A stretch of DNA of 64,000 bases from Tetrahymena elliotti 4EA. Lineage: Eukaryota > Ciliophora > Oligohymenophorea > Hymenostomatida > Tetrahymenidae. Below the pieces are notes generated by a model, which had not been told where the DNA came from, ran no database searches, and was given only the letters and a program-made list of their open reading frames with translations. The translations under genes were made by a program, and so were the position numbers. Positions 27,301 to 39,400 of this stretch are shown here, in pieces. The stretch covers positions 3,564,826 to 3,628,825 of the forward strand of contig JH720293.1 in assembly GCA_000231825.2 (NCBI GenBank), read 5' to 3'. The number at the start of each line of letters is the position of its first letter. Within the stretch, counting starts at the first letter, position 1.

Positions 27301-29420
27301 TAAGAAGCTAGTAAGAGAGCATCTATTGATTCTGAAAAGCTTAAATTAACTTGTAAACAGTTAGTTTCAAATTATATTAAGTTTTTCTATTAATTTATCA
27401 TATCATTTAAGATGATAGATACTTGTATCATTTTAACAGTCTTAGAGTCTTATATGAATTTGATTGTTGATTCAGACATAGAGCTAATTTCATCATTTTT
27501 TGTATAAGGAAATTAATATCTTTGTTAAAGCTATAATCTCCATTTAAGAATTATATTAGAAGAATCTTTTTGAATCATTAATATATTTTTTTGATTATCT
27601 AAGTTGTCAAAATCTAAATTTTTTAAATCAACAAAGGGTTATTCAGATAGAGTATCTTCTAGCAAGCCGCATTTTATTTCTTACTAAATAGACTGTATCT
27701 AAGTCACTTTTTATTTCCATATTTAGTTGAATTATTTTAAAGATTCAACAATAAACACCTTAAATTAACTTATTGTTTGAATTTTTAATTTTAATTCACT
27801 AATATCTCTATCATAGTAATAAGGTTCTAATATTAAAAATAAAGTTTTGTAAACAATTTATAATTATTATTCATAACATTTCTACTATTCTTTGAAATGG
27901 TAGATTTGATTTTTGATTGTTAATAAGCTCTAATTGATGTAGTTAAGAATATCTTTATTGAAAATATGATTCAGACATTTTTATTTACTTCCCCATTAGA
28001 TTACCAGCTCATTCTGTTAAGTTGTAAATATATAAATGTCAAATAAATTATAATTTTAGCAATCATGTTATTATTCATAATGCTTTATGTTAAAATGAGG
28101 GTAATTTTATTCATAATAGTAAAGGTTTTTTATGATTTATTCTAATGATAACTCTTATATTTATAGTAAGGTAAATAAAAATCTCTCTTCTTACTAGTTA
28201 TTTTGATCGATTTCTTGGTAATTGTTAGAAGCAGCATTTTGAGATAAATACCATTCCAAAATTTGTATCCAAGATGTATCTAATTAGATTAAATTATTCA
28301 TCTTACCCTGCATTTCTCTAGGTATTGATTTTGAAATATAATTAGGGATTGATACGTTACCTTTTTAATTTTAAATAATTTTTTATCTAATTACTTAATC
28401 TTATGTTTCTTAAATGTGTTTTTCAATAATGAGCTCTGATAAAGCTGACACTAGCGATACACCTTGATTTGAGAGTAAATTTTTCTTACCTCTTTAGGAT
28501 TAGTTGATTTACTCTATCACTTCAGAGCAAAAAATGTTTATAGATACTTCAAACTCCTCTAAGAGTATAGCAATATGATCGATATTGTAATTTATCTTAC
28601 TCAAAACGACTGCTTTAGCAGTTGCACAATTTGAGTAAGCAACTTACAAATCAATGCTTTCTAAGCATATTAAAAGTTATTGAATTTCAGTTAGAATTAC
28701 TTCATTTCTTTATTTAATTTGATTTCTGATATCATTGAATTATTAAAGAACAATTCCATTGATTTTTTAGATAAAAGCATTAAAATTTGTATAATAGTAG
28801 TCAATTTTTTAATCCACAAGATTTTAATAAGAAAGGATTGGTATGTAATTATTGATTATTTCAGATAGAATATTCATATCAAGGTTTATAAATTCAAAAT
28901 AGGTCTTTTGAGTGAAATGCCCTGTTTTAATAAAATGAATCAAGGACTTTTTAACTTCTATTTCTTCCTAAAAATCCACTTGTAGAGATTACTCTCTATT
29001 AATTCTGAGGCTAAAGTGTGAGATTAGAATTATCAAGATTTTATGATTTAGATTACTAAGATCGAGTTGTTTCATAATATTTATAAGTTGATCTTAATAT
29101 TGCTTAAAAATTTATTCAATTGAGATTTCCTCTGACTATCTCATCCTTTGGATAACCTGATAAGCCTATGGATAGACCAAGTTAAATTTTTCAAATATAT
29201 AGCCGCTATCTCTCAAAATCTTTTAAGTTATTTCTCTTTCTTTTGCCATACTAAACTGTGTATCAAAATAAACATTTTATTTTATTTAGTTATTCTATAT
29301 CCATAAATCTTCTGTGTTCTAAAACTCAGCTTACCATTATGTGACTGGCTAAAGATAATTTTAATTCTAAATTTACTCCATAGTTCTTAATTGTTAGTAA
29401 TCGAGGTTTTACAACTTCAT
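24390..29420 (-). CDS. Large Gln-rich protein of unknown function
   Basis: Three exons (29420-26174, 26112-25882, 25816-24390; introns of 61 and 65 bp) give 1,634 residues. The start MKLQNLDYQQ is the first ATG in a good A-rich context; the frame is open somewhat further upstream, so a longer N-terminus is possible. Residues 1 to about 750 are helical and charged, with no domain I recognise (for example EKFNLVYPQAYQVIQRM). Then comes a Gln-rich tract built in part on a 48-bp repeat (KEQQLLQEQQQYLNSL), more Gln/Asn-rich sequence, and a NHHHHD cluster near residue 1035. The last exon holds acidic low complexity and then an ordered-looking C-terminal region of about 250 residues (KTTFIFQNGKIKFLVISFL). 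No membrane span or signal peptide was seen. The C-terminal part may be a real domain; its function is unknown. Confidence 0.75.
26911..27075 (-). repeat. Minisatellite inside the coding sequence of the Gln-rich gene
   Basis: A 48-bp unit occurs about twice in near-perfect form, followed by shorter derived units. On the minus strand it encodes a 16-residue period, KEQQLLQEQQQYLNSL, keeping frame, so copy number could vary without breaking the protein. Confidence 0.8.
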
Positions 29421-31120
29421 TTTATCAAGCTATTCTTATCTAATTTAATTAATAATCTATATAACTTTCTGATATTAAATATAATATTGATATTTACTGA
29501 TTTTATGTGCTTTATGATATTTTCCTCTGTATTTTTTAATCAAATATTCTAATTACCTAAGCGAAAAGATATCCTACTCTATTTTATTTTCCCTATTTTT
29601 CTAAATGAAAATTGATTATTTTATTAAAATACTCATTTTAAAATGTAAGATTATAAAATATAATGTTTTCATTAAAATAAATTAATTTAATATATTCTAT
29701 TACCATCAATTTAGTCATTATTATTGACTTGAAAAGATAAAAATATAAATCTAATCAATATTAAAATCTAATTATTTGATCTTTTTTCTATTTTTAAGTT
29801 AAATACAATTAAAAATATTTTATTTTTTCTTTAACTTTATTTTTTAATCTTTTAAAGCCAACCTTATAAGGTTCTGTTCATCTAATTAATTTCTTTTAAA
29901 AGTATATTTTTTTGAACTTGATTACAAAAGAAAAAAAATGTGAGAAATAAAAAAATTAAAAAATAAGAATAAAATCATTTTTTTTATTAGATATAAGGAA
30001 GGTTTTTTTTTATTTAGTAAAAAAGTTAAAAAAGTATTTTTATTTTTTATTCCTAAAGGTATCTTCTTATAATTATAAATTTGCACTTAGAAAAGTGATA
30101 ATTAAAAAAAATAAAAATTTATGAAATTAATATATTTTTTTATTTTTTAAATATTTTTAATACATGTATTAACTTTTAAAGGAAATAAAAAAGCTCAATT
30201 ATTTATTTTAAAATATTTTCTTCTTTATTTCAATTTTTTGTTATTGATTGAAAGAAAAGCAATTCTACATTACAAATTATTTTACAAAAATAGGATGAAT
30301 GAATGTAAATTTACATGAATTAGGTCTTAAATATTCAATTAGATTTTTTTTAAAATGCGTTAAAATATTTTATTTAGTTTATGACTTGTTGGATTGGTTA
30401 TATTTTTTAAAATAATTCTATTTATATTAAAAACAAAACAAATAAAACTAGTAATTTTAAGTTTTTTATTTGTTTGTTTGTAATGCTAAATTTGAATAGA
30501 CAATCAATATTTTTAAAAAAAATCAAATAATTGCATATTATAATTAAGGTGGGTTGGACTCCACAAATACAATCTGTAATCTTACTTTAATTGATCATAA
30601 TTAATAAGATTGAATATGTAGATTAAAGAAAGATAAAAAAAAAAGGTGGATTGGACACCACAAATACAATCTGTAATCGTACTTTAATTGATCATAATTA
30701 ATAAGATTGAATATGTGAAGGATGAGTAAAATTCATACCAATCTATAATTTTATCCTTTGTTTTGATTTTAACCATATTGAGATAACTATTTGATATTTC
30801 ATCTATAAATATTTCTGCTTAAACCATATATTTAATGTAATATTTTCTTTAGATTAAGTAAGGTAAAAAACAAGACACTTCCAAATAGCAATAAGACTAA
30901 ACAATTTGTATTTAGATAAAATTATTGACTAAACAATACAAAAATATATAGAATTTATATAATTAATAGAAGTGACCACTAATTTGAAAATCAAATTTTC
31001 CTCTACCTATTTATTTCTTTTCTCAATTGCATGAGTTAATGATAAAATATTAATTTTCTCAAAACTTAAAAAGTATAATTAATTCATAAATAATAAATCA
31101 ACAAAAAATAAAGATTTAAA
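29421..31120. other. Intergenic between divergent genes
   Basis: Promoter-side spacer of the Gln-rich gene (minus) and the vWA gene (plus). It is very AT-rich with long T and A runs. Its only distinct element is the 72-bp direct repeat at 30548-30716. Confidence 0.5.
30548..30716. repeat. Two direct copies of a 72-bp sequence
   Basis: Copies lie at 30548-30619 and 30645-30716, a 97-bp period, and differ at only three bases that I can see. Each begins GGTGG(G/A)TTGGAC and contains TTGATCATAATTAATAAGAT. The first copy has a TGGA-C-TCCA inverted repeat; the second has TGGACACCA. The block is clearly less AT-rich than its surroundings and sits about 400 bp upstream of the vWA gene start. Its role is unknown; an upstream control element or a small-RNA unit are both possible. 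Confidence 0.85.
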
Positions 31121-32251
31121 ATGAGAAAGTATTTATATCCTTTTGTGGGTCTACTCTTGATATCATTAGTTGGGGTATCTGTTGTACTTAACTACCATGA
31201 TTAAAAAGAAGAACTATAACTTAGTGGTCCTAGTCCTTATATCAAGTATGTTGATGATAGTGAGGTAGATCACTTAGTTTCAAATCTTGCAATACATGAT
31301 CTTAAAACTAATTACTTAAGTCTTCAATTATTTATAATGACATAACACAAATTCTTAAATGCAAACTAAATTATGAAAATTTTAGTTGTTTTCAGAGACG
31401 ATAACGTGCCTGAAACTAATTTAGTTAGAAACAATGCTTTATAAATTATGAAGCCATATATTGGTCCTCTTTCTACTGCAGAAGCTACATAAATCTTATA
31501 GATTATACCTTACGCTGATGGATTGGGTTCAAGAATTATTGTATCTCAAATTTATGATTTATACAATAATTTTGATAATTAAAGAAGTCTTAATTATACT
31601 CTTAATACTTATGAAAATGTTCTTTTCAGATATGCTAGCTAATAATAATTCTCTAAGGTATTTTGGAACAATCACTTAGTGACTACTGAGGGCCTAAATG
31701 TTGGTTTTATTGTTGACTAATCTGATTCTATGGCTACTGTTGCTTATACCAAAGAAGATGGAACTAATGTTACTAGATATCAATTACTAACTCAATTCTA
31801 CTCAGACACTAGACATGACATTTATTAGAGTTTTGCATCTTTCAACTATATTTTGATGGGGGAATACTAGTAATATTAATGCAAATCTTGTCCTATGGGT
31901 AGCTATGAATAAATTAAGGCATTCAATTCAATGGTTTTAAACCTTCGTTAGCCTTCTGGAGAATCTGATCTCTACGAACATTTAAAGGAATGGCTTTCCA
32001 ATCCTTACAATGAAATTACTGATATTAATATCTGGTCAGATGGTATTTTGAAGTCAAATACACACACTGCTAGATAATTTGTTGTTTTAATCAATGACCT
32101 AAATTAACATAGAAGAACTAAAGTCCGTATTAACACTGTTTCTTTCCTTGTAGGAGGAGATGAGCCTTAAAGCGTAAGAGATAACGCAACAGGTATTTTA
32201 GAAGGTCTTGCTAATGCTACTGGAGGTACTTTCATTCAAATTACTATTTGA
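31121..32251 (+). CDS. Membrane-anchored or secreted von Willebrand factor A-domain protein
   Basis: A single exon of 376 codons from ATG to TGA, preceded by an A-rich leader. Residues 4-24 form one hydrophobic segment (LYPFVGLLLISLVGVSVVL), a signal peptide or signal anchor. Residues about 193-376 look like a vWA domain: GFIVDQSDSM has the DxSxS metal-binding (MIDAS) pattern at residues 199-203. Later come FVVLINDLN in the position of a central strand and INTVSFLVGGDEP...LEGLANATGGTF, the usual vWA ending. The preceding ~170 residues have no domain I recognise. vWA domains bind ligands through a Mg ion, so an adhesion or receptor role is likely but inferred. It has no introns, unlike its large neighbours. 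It lies 1.2 kb upstream of helicase copy C on the same strand, with no evidence that the two act together. Confidence 0.75.
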
Positions 32252-33414
32252 AATGATGATTTCAAAACATAATCTATATTAATAAATAATCAAAAATTAG
32301 AAAAGTTTATATATATTTATATTTTTTTTTAAATTATTAAATCTAATAAATCTTTTCATTTTATTAAATTTAATTAAATATCAATATTTTATTTTGATGA
32401 ATAAATTTCATATTTTTTACTTTAAGGCTAATTCACAGATACTTTTTTTCATTCAATGTGCATACATTTTATAAATGATGTTTATTTTATTTAAAAAAAA
32501 TGTACATAGATACAATTTTTAATTATTTATGTGTAAATATTTTAAAAAATAGTGCTTATTTCAAGGAGAAGTTTTAAAAGATTCATTCTTCATAAAATTT
32601 TCAAAAAATATTGAATCTTCACCTATTATTTTAGTATAATAGCTTGGGGAGGGCCATGATCTGGAAATGTATTGAAATTGACTTTGCCTTGTTGCAAAGT
32701 AAAATAAAACTTTATCAAAAAAGGGTGGATTTATAAATTTCTACCAACCCTCACCCTCTAAAAGATTTTGATGTAAAATTACTAATGAGAAATAAATTAG
32801 CATATTTTTTATTATTAATGAATTCAATTATAAAATTTTTTTTTACAATTTGTGAACAATAAGAAACCCATTTTGCTATCATTAGGATTTATTATATTTT
32901 TTTTTACATCTTTAACTTAACTTTGTTTCTTCATTTGCTTTATTCTTTTTAATAAATTAAAATTTGATTTCAAATCGATAAACATATTTTTTAGAACGAT
33001 TATATAATTTTGCTATTCAGTAAATTAATTATTTCATTAATAAATTAAGATATATTTTTTGATTTTGTAAAGATTTTATTTTATAAAAGTATACAAATTT
33101 CTATGATTTATAATTTTTAAGAAGGATTTTTGGATTTTTATATTTTCTTTGAGAAAACAGTTTGTATTTTTAAAAAAGTGGTTGGTAGCTATATTATTTT
33201 TGATAAATATGATAAAATCTGATAAAAAATGGATTGATGATAATCAATTGTTTTTGTTATATTTCTTTTTGATGTAATAATTCTTATCAAATTTTTCTGT
33301 AGATGCTTTTGTTTTAATAATAAATTAATATATACTACATTCAATAGTCTTATTTGATCTATAAAATAAACAAACAAATAATATACTAAAAAAAGTAGAA
33401 AAATAAAAGCATTA
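32252..33414. other. Intergenic with one less AT-rich island
   Basis: AT-rich spacer between the vWA gene and helicase copy C, apart from the island at 32580-32770, which is described separately. Confidence 0.5.
32580..32770. other. Less AT-rich intergenic island, possible ncRNA or decayed coding fragment
   Basis: The stretch contains GGGGAGGGCC and GGGTGG...CCAACCCTCACCC, unusual for this genome's spacers. GGGTGGATTTATAAATTTC followed by TACCAACCC can pair as a hairpin. On the minus strand one frame ends in EDSIFFENFMKNESF before TGA, and another reads VNFNTFPDHGPPQAII, both protein-like. I cannot tell a small RNA gene from a fragment of a dispersed element. Confidence 0.3.
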
Positions 33415-36400
33415 ATGGATAAGTTAGATATGAGAAGGCTAGAATCAAGATACTTGAATTACTAATCTGAACTTTAGAAAAAAGCAGGATTAAATTTTGA
33501 GGATACTTAATCGTTTATCATAAAATGGCTTGAAAGTTATAATTCTTATATTGAAGATTACTTTTTACCAGGATTGATAAACAAATATCCTAATGAATAA
33601 AAAATGATCATAAACAATCCATTAATTAATAGTCAATGGAATTGGAGAGTTCATAGTAACACAAAGTTTAATTTTACATTTTATTCTTTTGCTTTTTCAA
33701 GCTATTTTTCAAAATATTTATCTCTTAAATTTTATTTTTAGTAGAATCTATTTTTGAGATTATTTTTGTTCAGTAGATTTCAAATATCTTAGAAGTTTTT
33801 TTATTTTTTTCAAGCGGATTCAAAAAATAATTTTTATTGAAAGAAGTTTTATTTTTTGAGGAAATTATTTTACCTTTTGTTTTTTCAGTTTCAATTAGAA
33901 TTAAAAATAACATCTACATTATTTAATTAGACGGAAAAATATTATTTACGAATATGAAAAGAAAATATATGAATTACAAATTTTTTTACCAATTTCAATC
34001 CAAAAGAATAAAATTTAATAAAATTTTTAAAATGGAGTTTGATTTTGATATACATTTTCTTAATACTTAAAAAAAATAATAATTTTAATCTTTTTAAATA
34101 AATTTTTTATTGAAAATGATAGAAAATTTCATATCAAGACTACAGCAATTAGAAAAAACTTAGCTCTACAAAATAATAAGTAATATGGAAAATATATGTT
34201 AAGGAAACTTTAGTCATTTGAAAAGAATCTTATTTTAAACTAAAATTACTCTGCATTTAACAGAATTTATTATTGAAAGAGATTCCATCCCTGGAATGAG
34301 TATTCTTGTTATGGTTGGAGTTGAAAAGATACCAACTTTGGATAGAAACTATCAAAAAGTAACTTTTATAAAAATCTCATTAATTGTTGAAAAATAAATA
34401 ATTTTATTTTAGGTAGAGAGATTTGACTTTAAGTAGTTCATTATGTTTTTAAATTTGATATAAGAGGGAGAAATTATTGATGGACAATATATCAATAGAA
34501 AGTATGATGATATTCTCAATGACCCAAGTAGAAGTGGGTTTATTATCAATCCCATGCCAAATAATCCAAAAGGACATAATTAATATTTTTTTTAGAAATA
34601 CACTGAAATTGTTGGAGAAGGAAAACATTAGTTTAAAAGAGAAGGGGTATTTATCTATTTATTAAAAAAAATTCAATTCTTTGAAAAGTTCTACTTTTTA
34701 ATAGATAAAATCTGTTTTGGAAGAAGATCTTGAGTTCTAAAAACCTATTAGATATGAGCCTTTTTTATTTGAATATCATGTCATATCTAATTAGTATTAG
34801 CAAATTTATATATTTTCAAAATAATTAAATCGTTGGGCAACACATTGGTTCCTAAGAAGAACATAAGTTCAAGATGTAATTTAGATTTTTTATTTTTGTG
34901 TCAATAAAAATTAAATTTATTAGGAAAGATATGGCAGAGCATGGAAAAATAGACTATTAATTGATAATTTCTCTGATTTTAAATCTGCCTCTTATTTAGT
35001 TGATATGCTTAAGGATATTAAAAACTTAAACATTAAACTCACAGAAGAAGAAAGAAATGCTATTGGTTCTGAAGGAAATACTATCGTAATTGGAAGGTCA
35101 GGTACAGGAAAAACTACATGTGCTTTGCTGAGATTATTTACTTTTGAATTGATTTTTAGAATGAGAATCAAAATTAAGTATAAAGAAAATAAAAAAATTC
35201 TTTTAGATTCACTTACTAATAAACCTATTGGATTATAAAGTGTATTTGTTACTACCTCACCTGTTCTAGCTAATAAAATACAAAGATACTACAAACAGTT
35301 CATAGATAATATTAGAGAATAAGTTAAAGAAAAGTAAAGACAAAGGTAAGAAGAAGAATAAAAAGAAAATCAAAGTCAGTCTACTGAAAATGATTAAAAA
35401 AATATTGAAAATTTAACTAATTCTATCAACAATAAAAATGATTTGGAAACTTCTTTTGAGAAAGTAGATGTTTAGAATATTGTTGAAAATGAAATTTAAG
35501 AGTTTAAAATTGCTGATGGTAATTTTGTTTAGTTTATTTAATAGTTTTATAGGTATTATTTAATTATAAAATAGATTAAACTCGTATTATGGATACCTAA
35601 GTTAATCAAGTAGATCAAGGTGATGATGAATTTGAAGATGAGGAATAAAGTCAGAATTTCGTACTTTCTGAATAAGCTACTAAACATAAATCTTTAAAAG
35701 AACTTTAACATACTGATTTCCCTGCTTTTTTTACTGTTAGATAATACTTAATGCTTATTGAAGGATGTCTATTAAATCCATTTTTTGAAAGAGATTAATA
35801 AGGTTAAATAGTTAATCAAGAAGGTCAAAGCAGCTGGAATAATTATAAGTCTGAAAAATAAAAGAAATAGCTTAAGATTACTACTAAAAATAAGGAAGAG
35901 GATGATATAAAACAATTTACTAAAAATAATGTTGAAGATTTTTCTTTCTTAACCACTCATCGTAGAGTAGAGGAAAAAATTATAATTAATGAGTAGTAAC
36001 CTCATGAAAGGAGATTTGAGGTAGACTATTAATACTTTGAAAACATATTTTGGCCAGTAGCTTCAATCAAATTTAAAGATTCCTCTAGAATAAACTGCTA
36101 CACTCTATGGACAGAAATTTATTATAACATAAAAGGACACAAGTGAATAATAATTACATTTTTTAAATAGAAACTTATTCATTTATTTTAATTAATTTAT
36201 AAATAAGGAGTGGAGGTATTATGTAATAACCTTTATATGTAGAATATGAGCTCAATAATTTGCTATCAAAGCAACAGAAGGAAGTTGTGTATAATATGTT
36301 TACATATTATGAAGCTTGGAAGGTCAAATAGCAAGGATATGATTTAATGGATTTAGTCTTATATATGGAAAAAGAAATAAATAATTATGATTTTGATATT

Positions 36401-39400
36401 CCCTCTATTCATCTTACTATGATAGATGAGGTTTAAGATTTACCTCTCAAGATTATTTAAATATTTAGGTTAATAAATGAACATTCAATTTTCTTTGGAG
36501 GAGATTCAGCTCAAAGTATAGCAAGAGGGGTAGGATTTCGATTTGATGACCTAAAAAAATCCTCTGATGATAAAACACACTAGTTAACAGTAATAATTTA
36601 TTAACTATTTTTTTAAAATATTTGCTTATCTATTATTAAAAAAAAAAGACTAATTTTAGGTCTCATAATAATATTCTGCAACTTTCTAATAGTATCATCA
36701 GTCTTTTGGAAGGACTTTTCCCTACTTCAATTGATATTTTAAAGAAAGAAAGATCTAATTTAAAAGGAATAAAACCAATCGTCTTGGATGATGGGGATAT
36801 TTCATTTTTATTTAGTTTACTTTAGGGATAATAATCTGAAGAAGGTTTTGTTCCTTTAGATTTTGGATGCAATTAAGTTATTATTGTAAAAGATGATGAA
36901 AGTAAACAAAAAGTAAGTTATTAAATAATTTGTTCTCATTGAATTAATTCATAATTAATTTAAAAAGCTCCCTCAAATTTTAGAACATGCCATTTGCTTG
37001 ACTATCAAAGAAGCAAAAGGTTTAGAATTTGATGATGTTGTGTTATTTGATTTCTTTTCAGATAGTAAAAGCACGATAAACTAATGGGAGAGTGTTAAGC
37101 TTTTAGATATAAATGAAGAAGTTCTGTCAAAAGATTTATTCTTAAAAAAAATCACCTGTAATTTATTTATTTTTTAGAAAATTTTATTTACTATTTGCTA
37201 AAATAAAAAGAGCATACTGTACAAAACCAATAGAAGGCTGAAGATATGGATGAGATAACATTTGAAACTACTTATGGAGTTCAGTATGACAAAGAAAAAG
37301 ATGAAGTTACTTTACACAATATAATTACTAAAAATGAATAATTAAGAGCTTTTGATAGAGTAGCCAATTCATAATTGTGTTAAGAATTAAAATAATTGTA
37401 CACGGCAATTACCCGTCCAAAGTAAAGACTAATCATATTTGATTAACAAAATTTAAAAAGAAAAGAGTTATAATAGTTTTGGTAAGCTCAAAATCTAGTT
37501 ACAATAATAGCTTCTAAGGATTTAGAATAGTCAGAGAATGTTGAGTCTTCTGAATAGAATCTTACAAAAAGAGAATAATTGGTTAAGGTTGAAAAAGACT
37601 AAACAATAAAATTACTGTAAAAACTTTTAGTTAAAAATACCTAAGAAGAATGGTTCTAACAAGGTCTAAAAATGTTTAAGCACAAATACTTTGAATAGGC
37701 AGTTAAGTGCTTCAAAAAATCTGGCCATGCCAACTTTGAAAAAAAGGTTTAAACATTTTTAATAGATATTAAAAAAACCTAATAATTTTATTTTATTTAT
37801 AGGCCTAAGCTTACTTTGAAGCAACTAACATATCTAACGAAGTTATGAAAATTGATAATGAGCTAAGCTTGCTCAAATAAAACATTGGTTAGTATATCGC
37901 TTTAAAAGGTAAAGCAAAATCAGATCTCAGAGTTTAATTACTTAATTAGCTAAAAGCTAAGAAATAGAGCTTCATTTAAGTTGGTGATACCTTTTTATCT
38001 ATTAACAGAAAGAAGCAAGCCGCTTAATGTTTCTTTTCAGCAGAATAATTTGAAAAGGCAGCTGAAATTTACGAATCATAAAATTTAACTAGAGAGGCAG
38101 CAGAGTCTTATTTACTCTCCAAAAAGCACCATCTAAAGGCCGCTTTGCTTTATGAATAGGTTCAAGACTTTGACAAAGCAATTGCTTCCTTAGAACAAGA
38201 TAATTAATGGATTGAAATTGTATCTTTCATTAAAAGAAATGCAGATAAATTTACTCCAGAAGATTTAGAAAAATTAAATGAAAAATATGTTAGTCTTGCT
38301 TTTTAGAATATTAGAAGTTTGATTGAAAAATCTTCAAAGCAAAATCAATAAAATGTGAGCAATTATTAAATTTTATCTTACTTAATATTTTATTTGATAA
38401 ATTAAGGATCAAAAAGAGGCAATTAAAGATGGAGAAAGTGATGATTCTATTTCTTCCTTTGATAGTAATTTTTTTGATAGTGAAGATGATAGAATAGAAG
38501 AAGAAGACAATGAAGAATAAGATATGACCTAAAATATCAGTAAATAAGAAGAAAAAGATGAACTAGATCAAAGTGATTAAAGTGAATTATTAATCAAAAA
38601 ATAAAAATCTGAGCAAGCAAATGAAAAACTTAAGAATTACTTAAAAGATAAAAGAAAATTCAAAAATGATGAATAAGATTTAGGAAGTTTAGAAGAAGAG
38701 GAAGAAGAGATAGAAGAAAAATAATAGAGTGACTTGAGTAAAATAAAAGGTAAACTTTCATCATAAATGAAAAAGTTAAAAGAATAAAAGGCTCTTGCAT
38801 AAAATAGCCAAGAAAAATTTAACAAATTGGAAGAAAGTTCTTAATAAAATGATTCAGTTTCAATTATTGATGAGCAAAGCAAAATTAAAAAAAGTATGGA
38901 TAGTAGCTTTAGTGTTATAGAAAAAGAATCAAATATTGATTTGTCAGATATTTCTTTCGACAATTTTTCTGAGCTTGACCCACTTGATTAACTACTTAAA
39001 AAATAGATTTCTTAATCTATTGTTTCAGTTGCAAATACCGACTACTCTATATTGGATCCATCACAAGTAATAAAAATATAATTTATTTTTTAAGGTGTTA
39101 TTTTTATATTTTTTTCAGGAAAACTAGTAAAAGGGTTTGCTAATTTAAACAAAGGAGGGTATTAGTATACCTGATGAAGTTTTGATTGGTGTTTTAGAAG
39201 TAGCCTCTCTTATAGATTCATAGATCATGGTTTTAACAACAAGCTTTATTAAGAAAAATGTAGACTAAGAAATTGTTTTAAATCTAAGTAATAGATTTGC
39301 ATCTCACCTCACTGGTATTGAGCAAGTAGATTTAAATAATTTAGATAGAAGCTTGATTGAAAAAGTTCTTGATGTCTTAGATAAATTCTATTAACCAATT

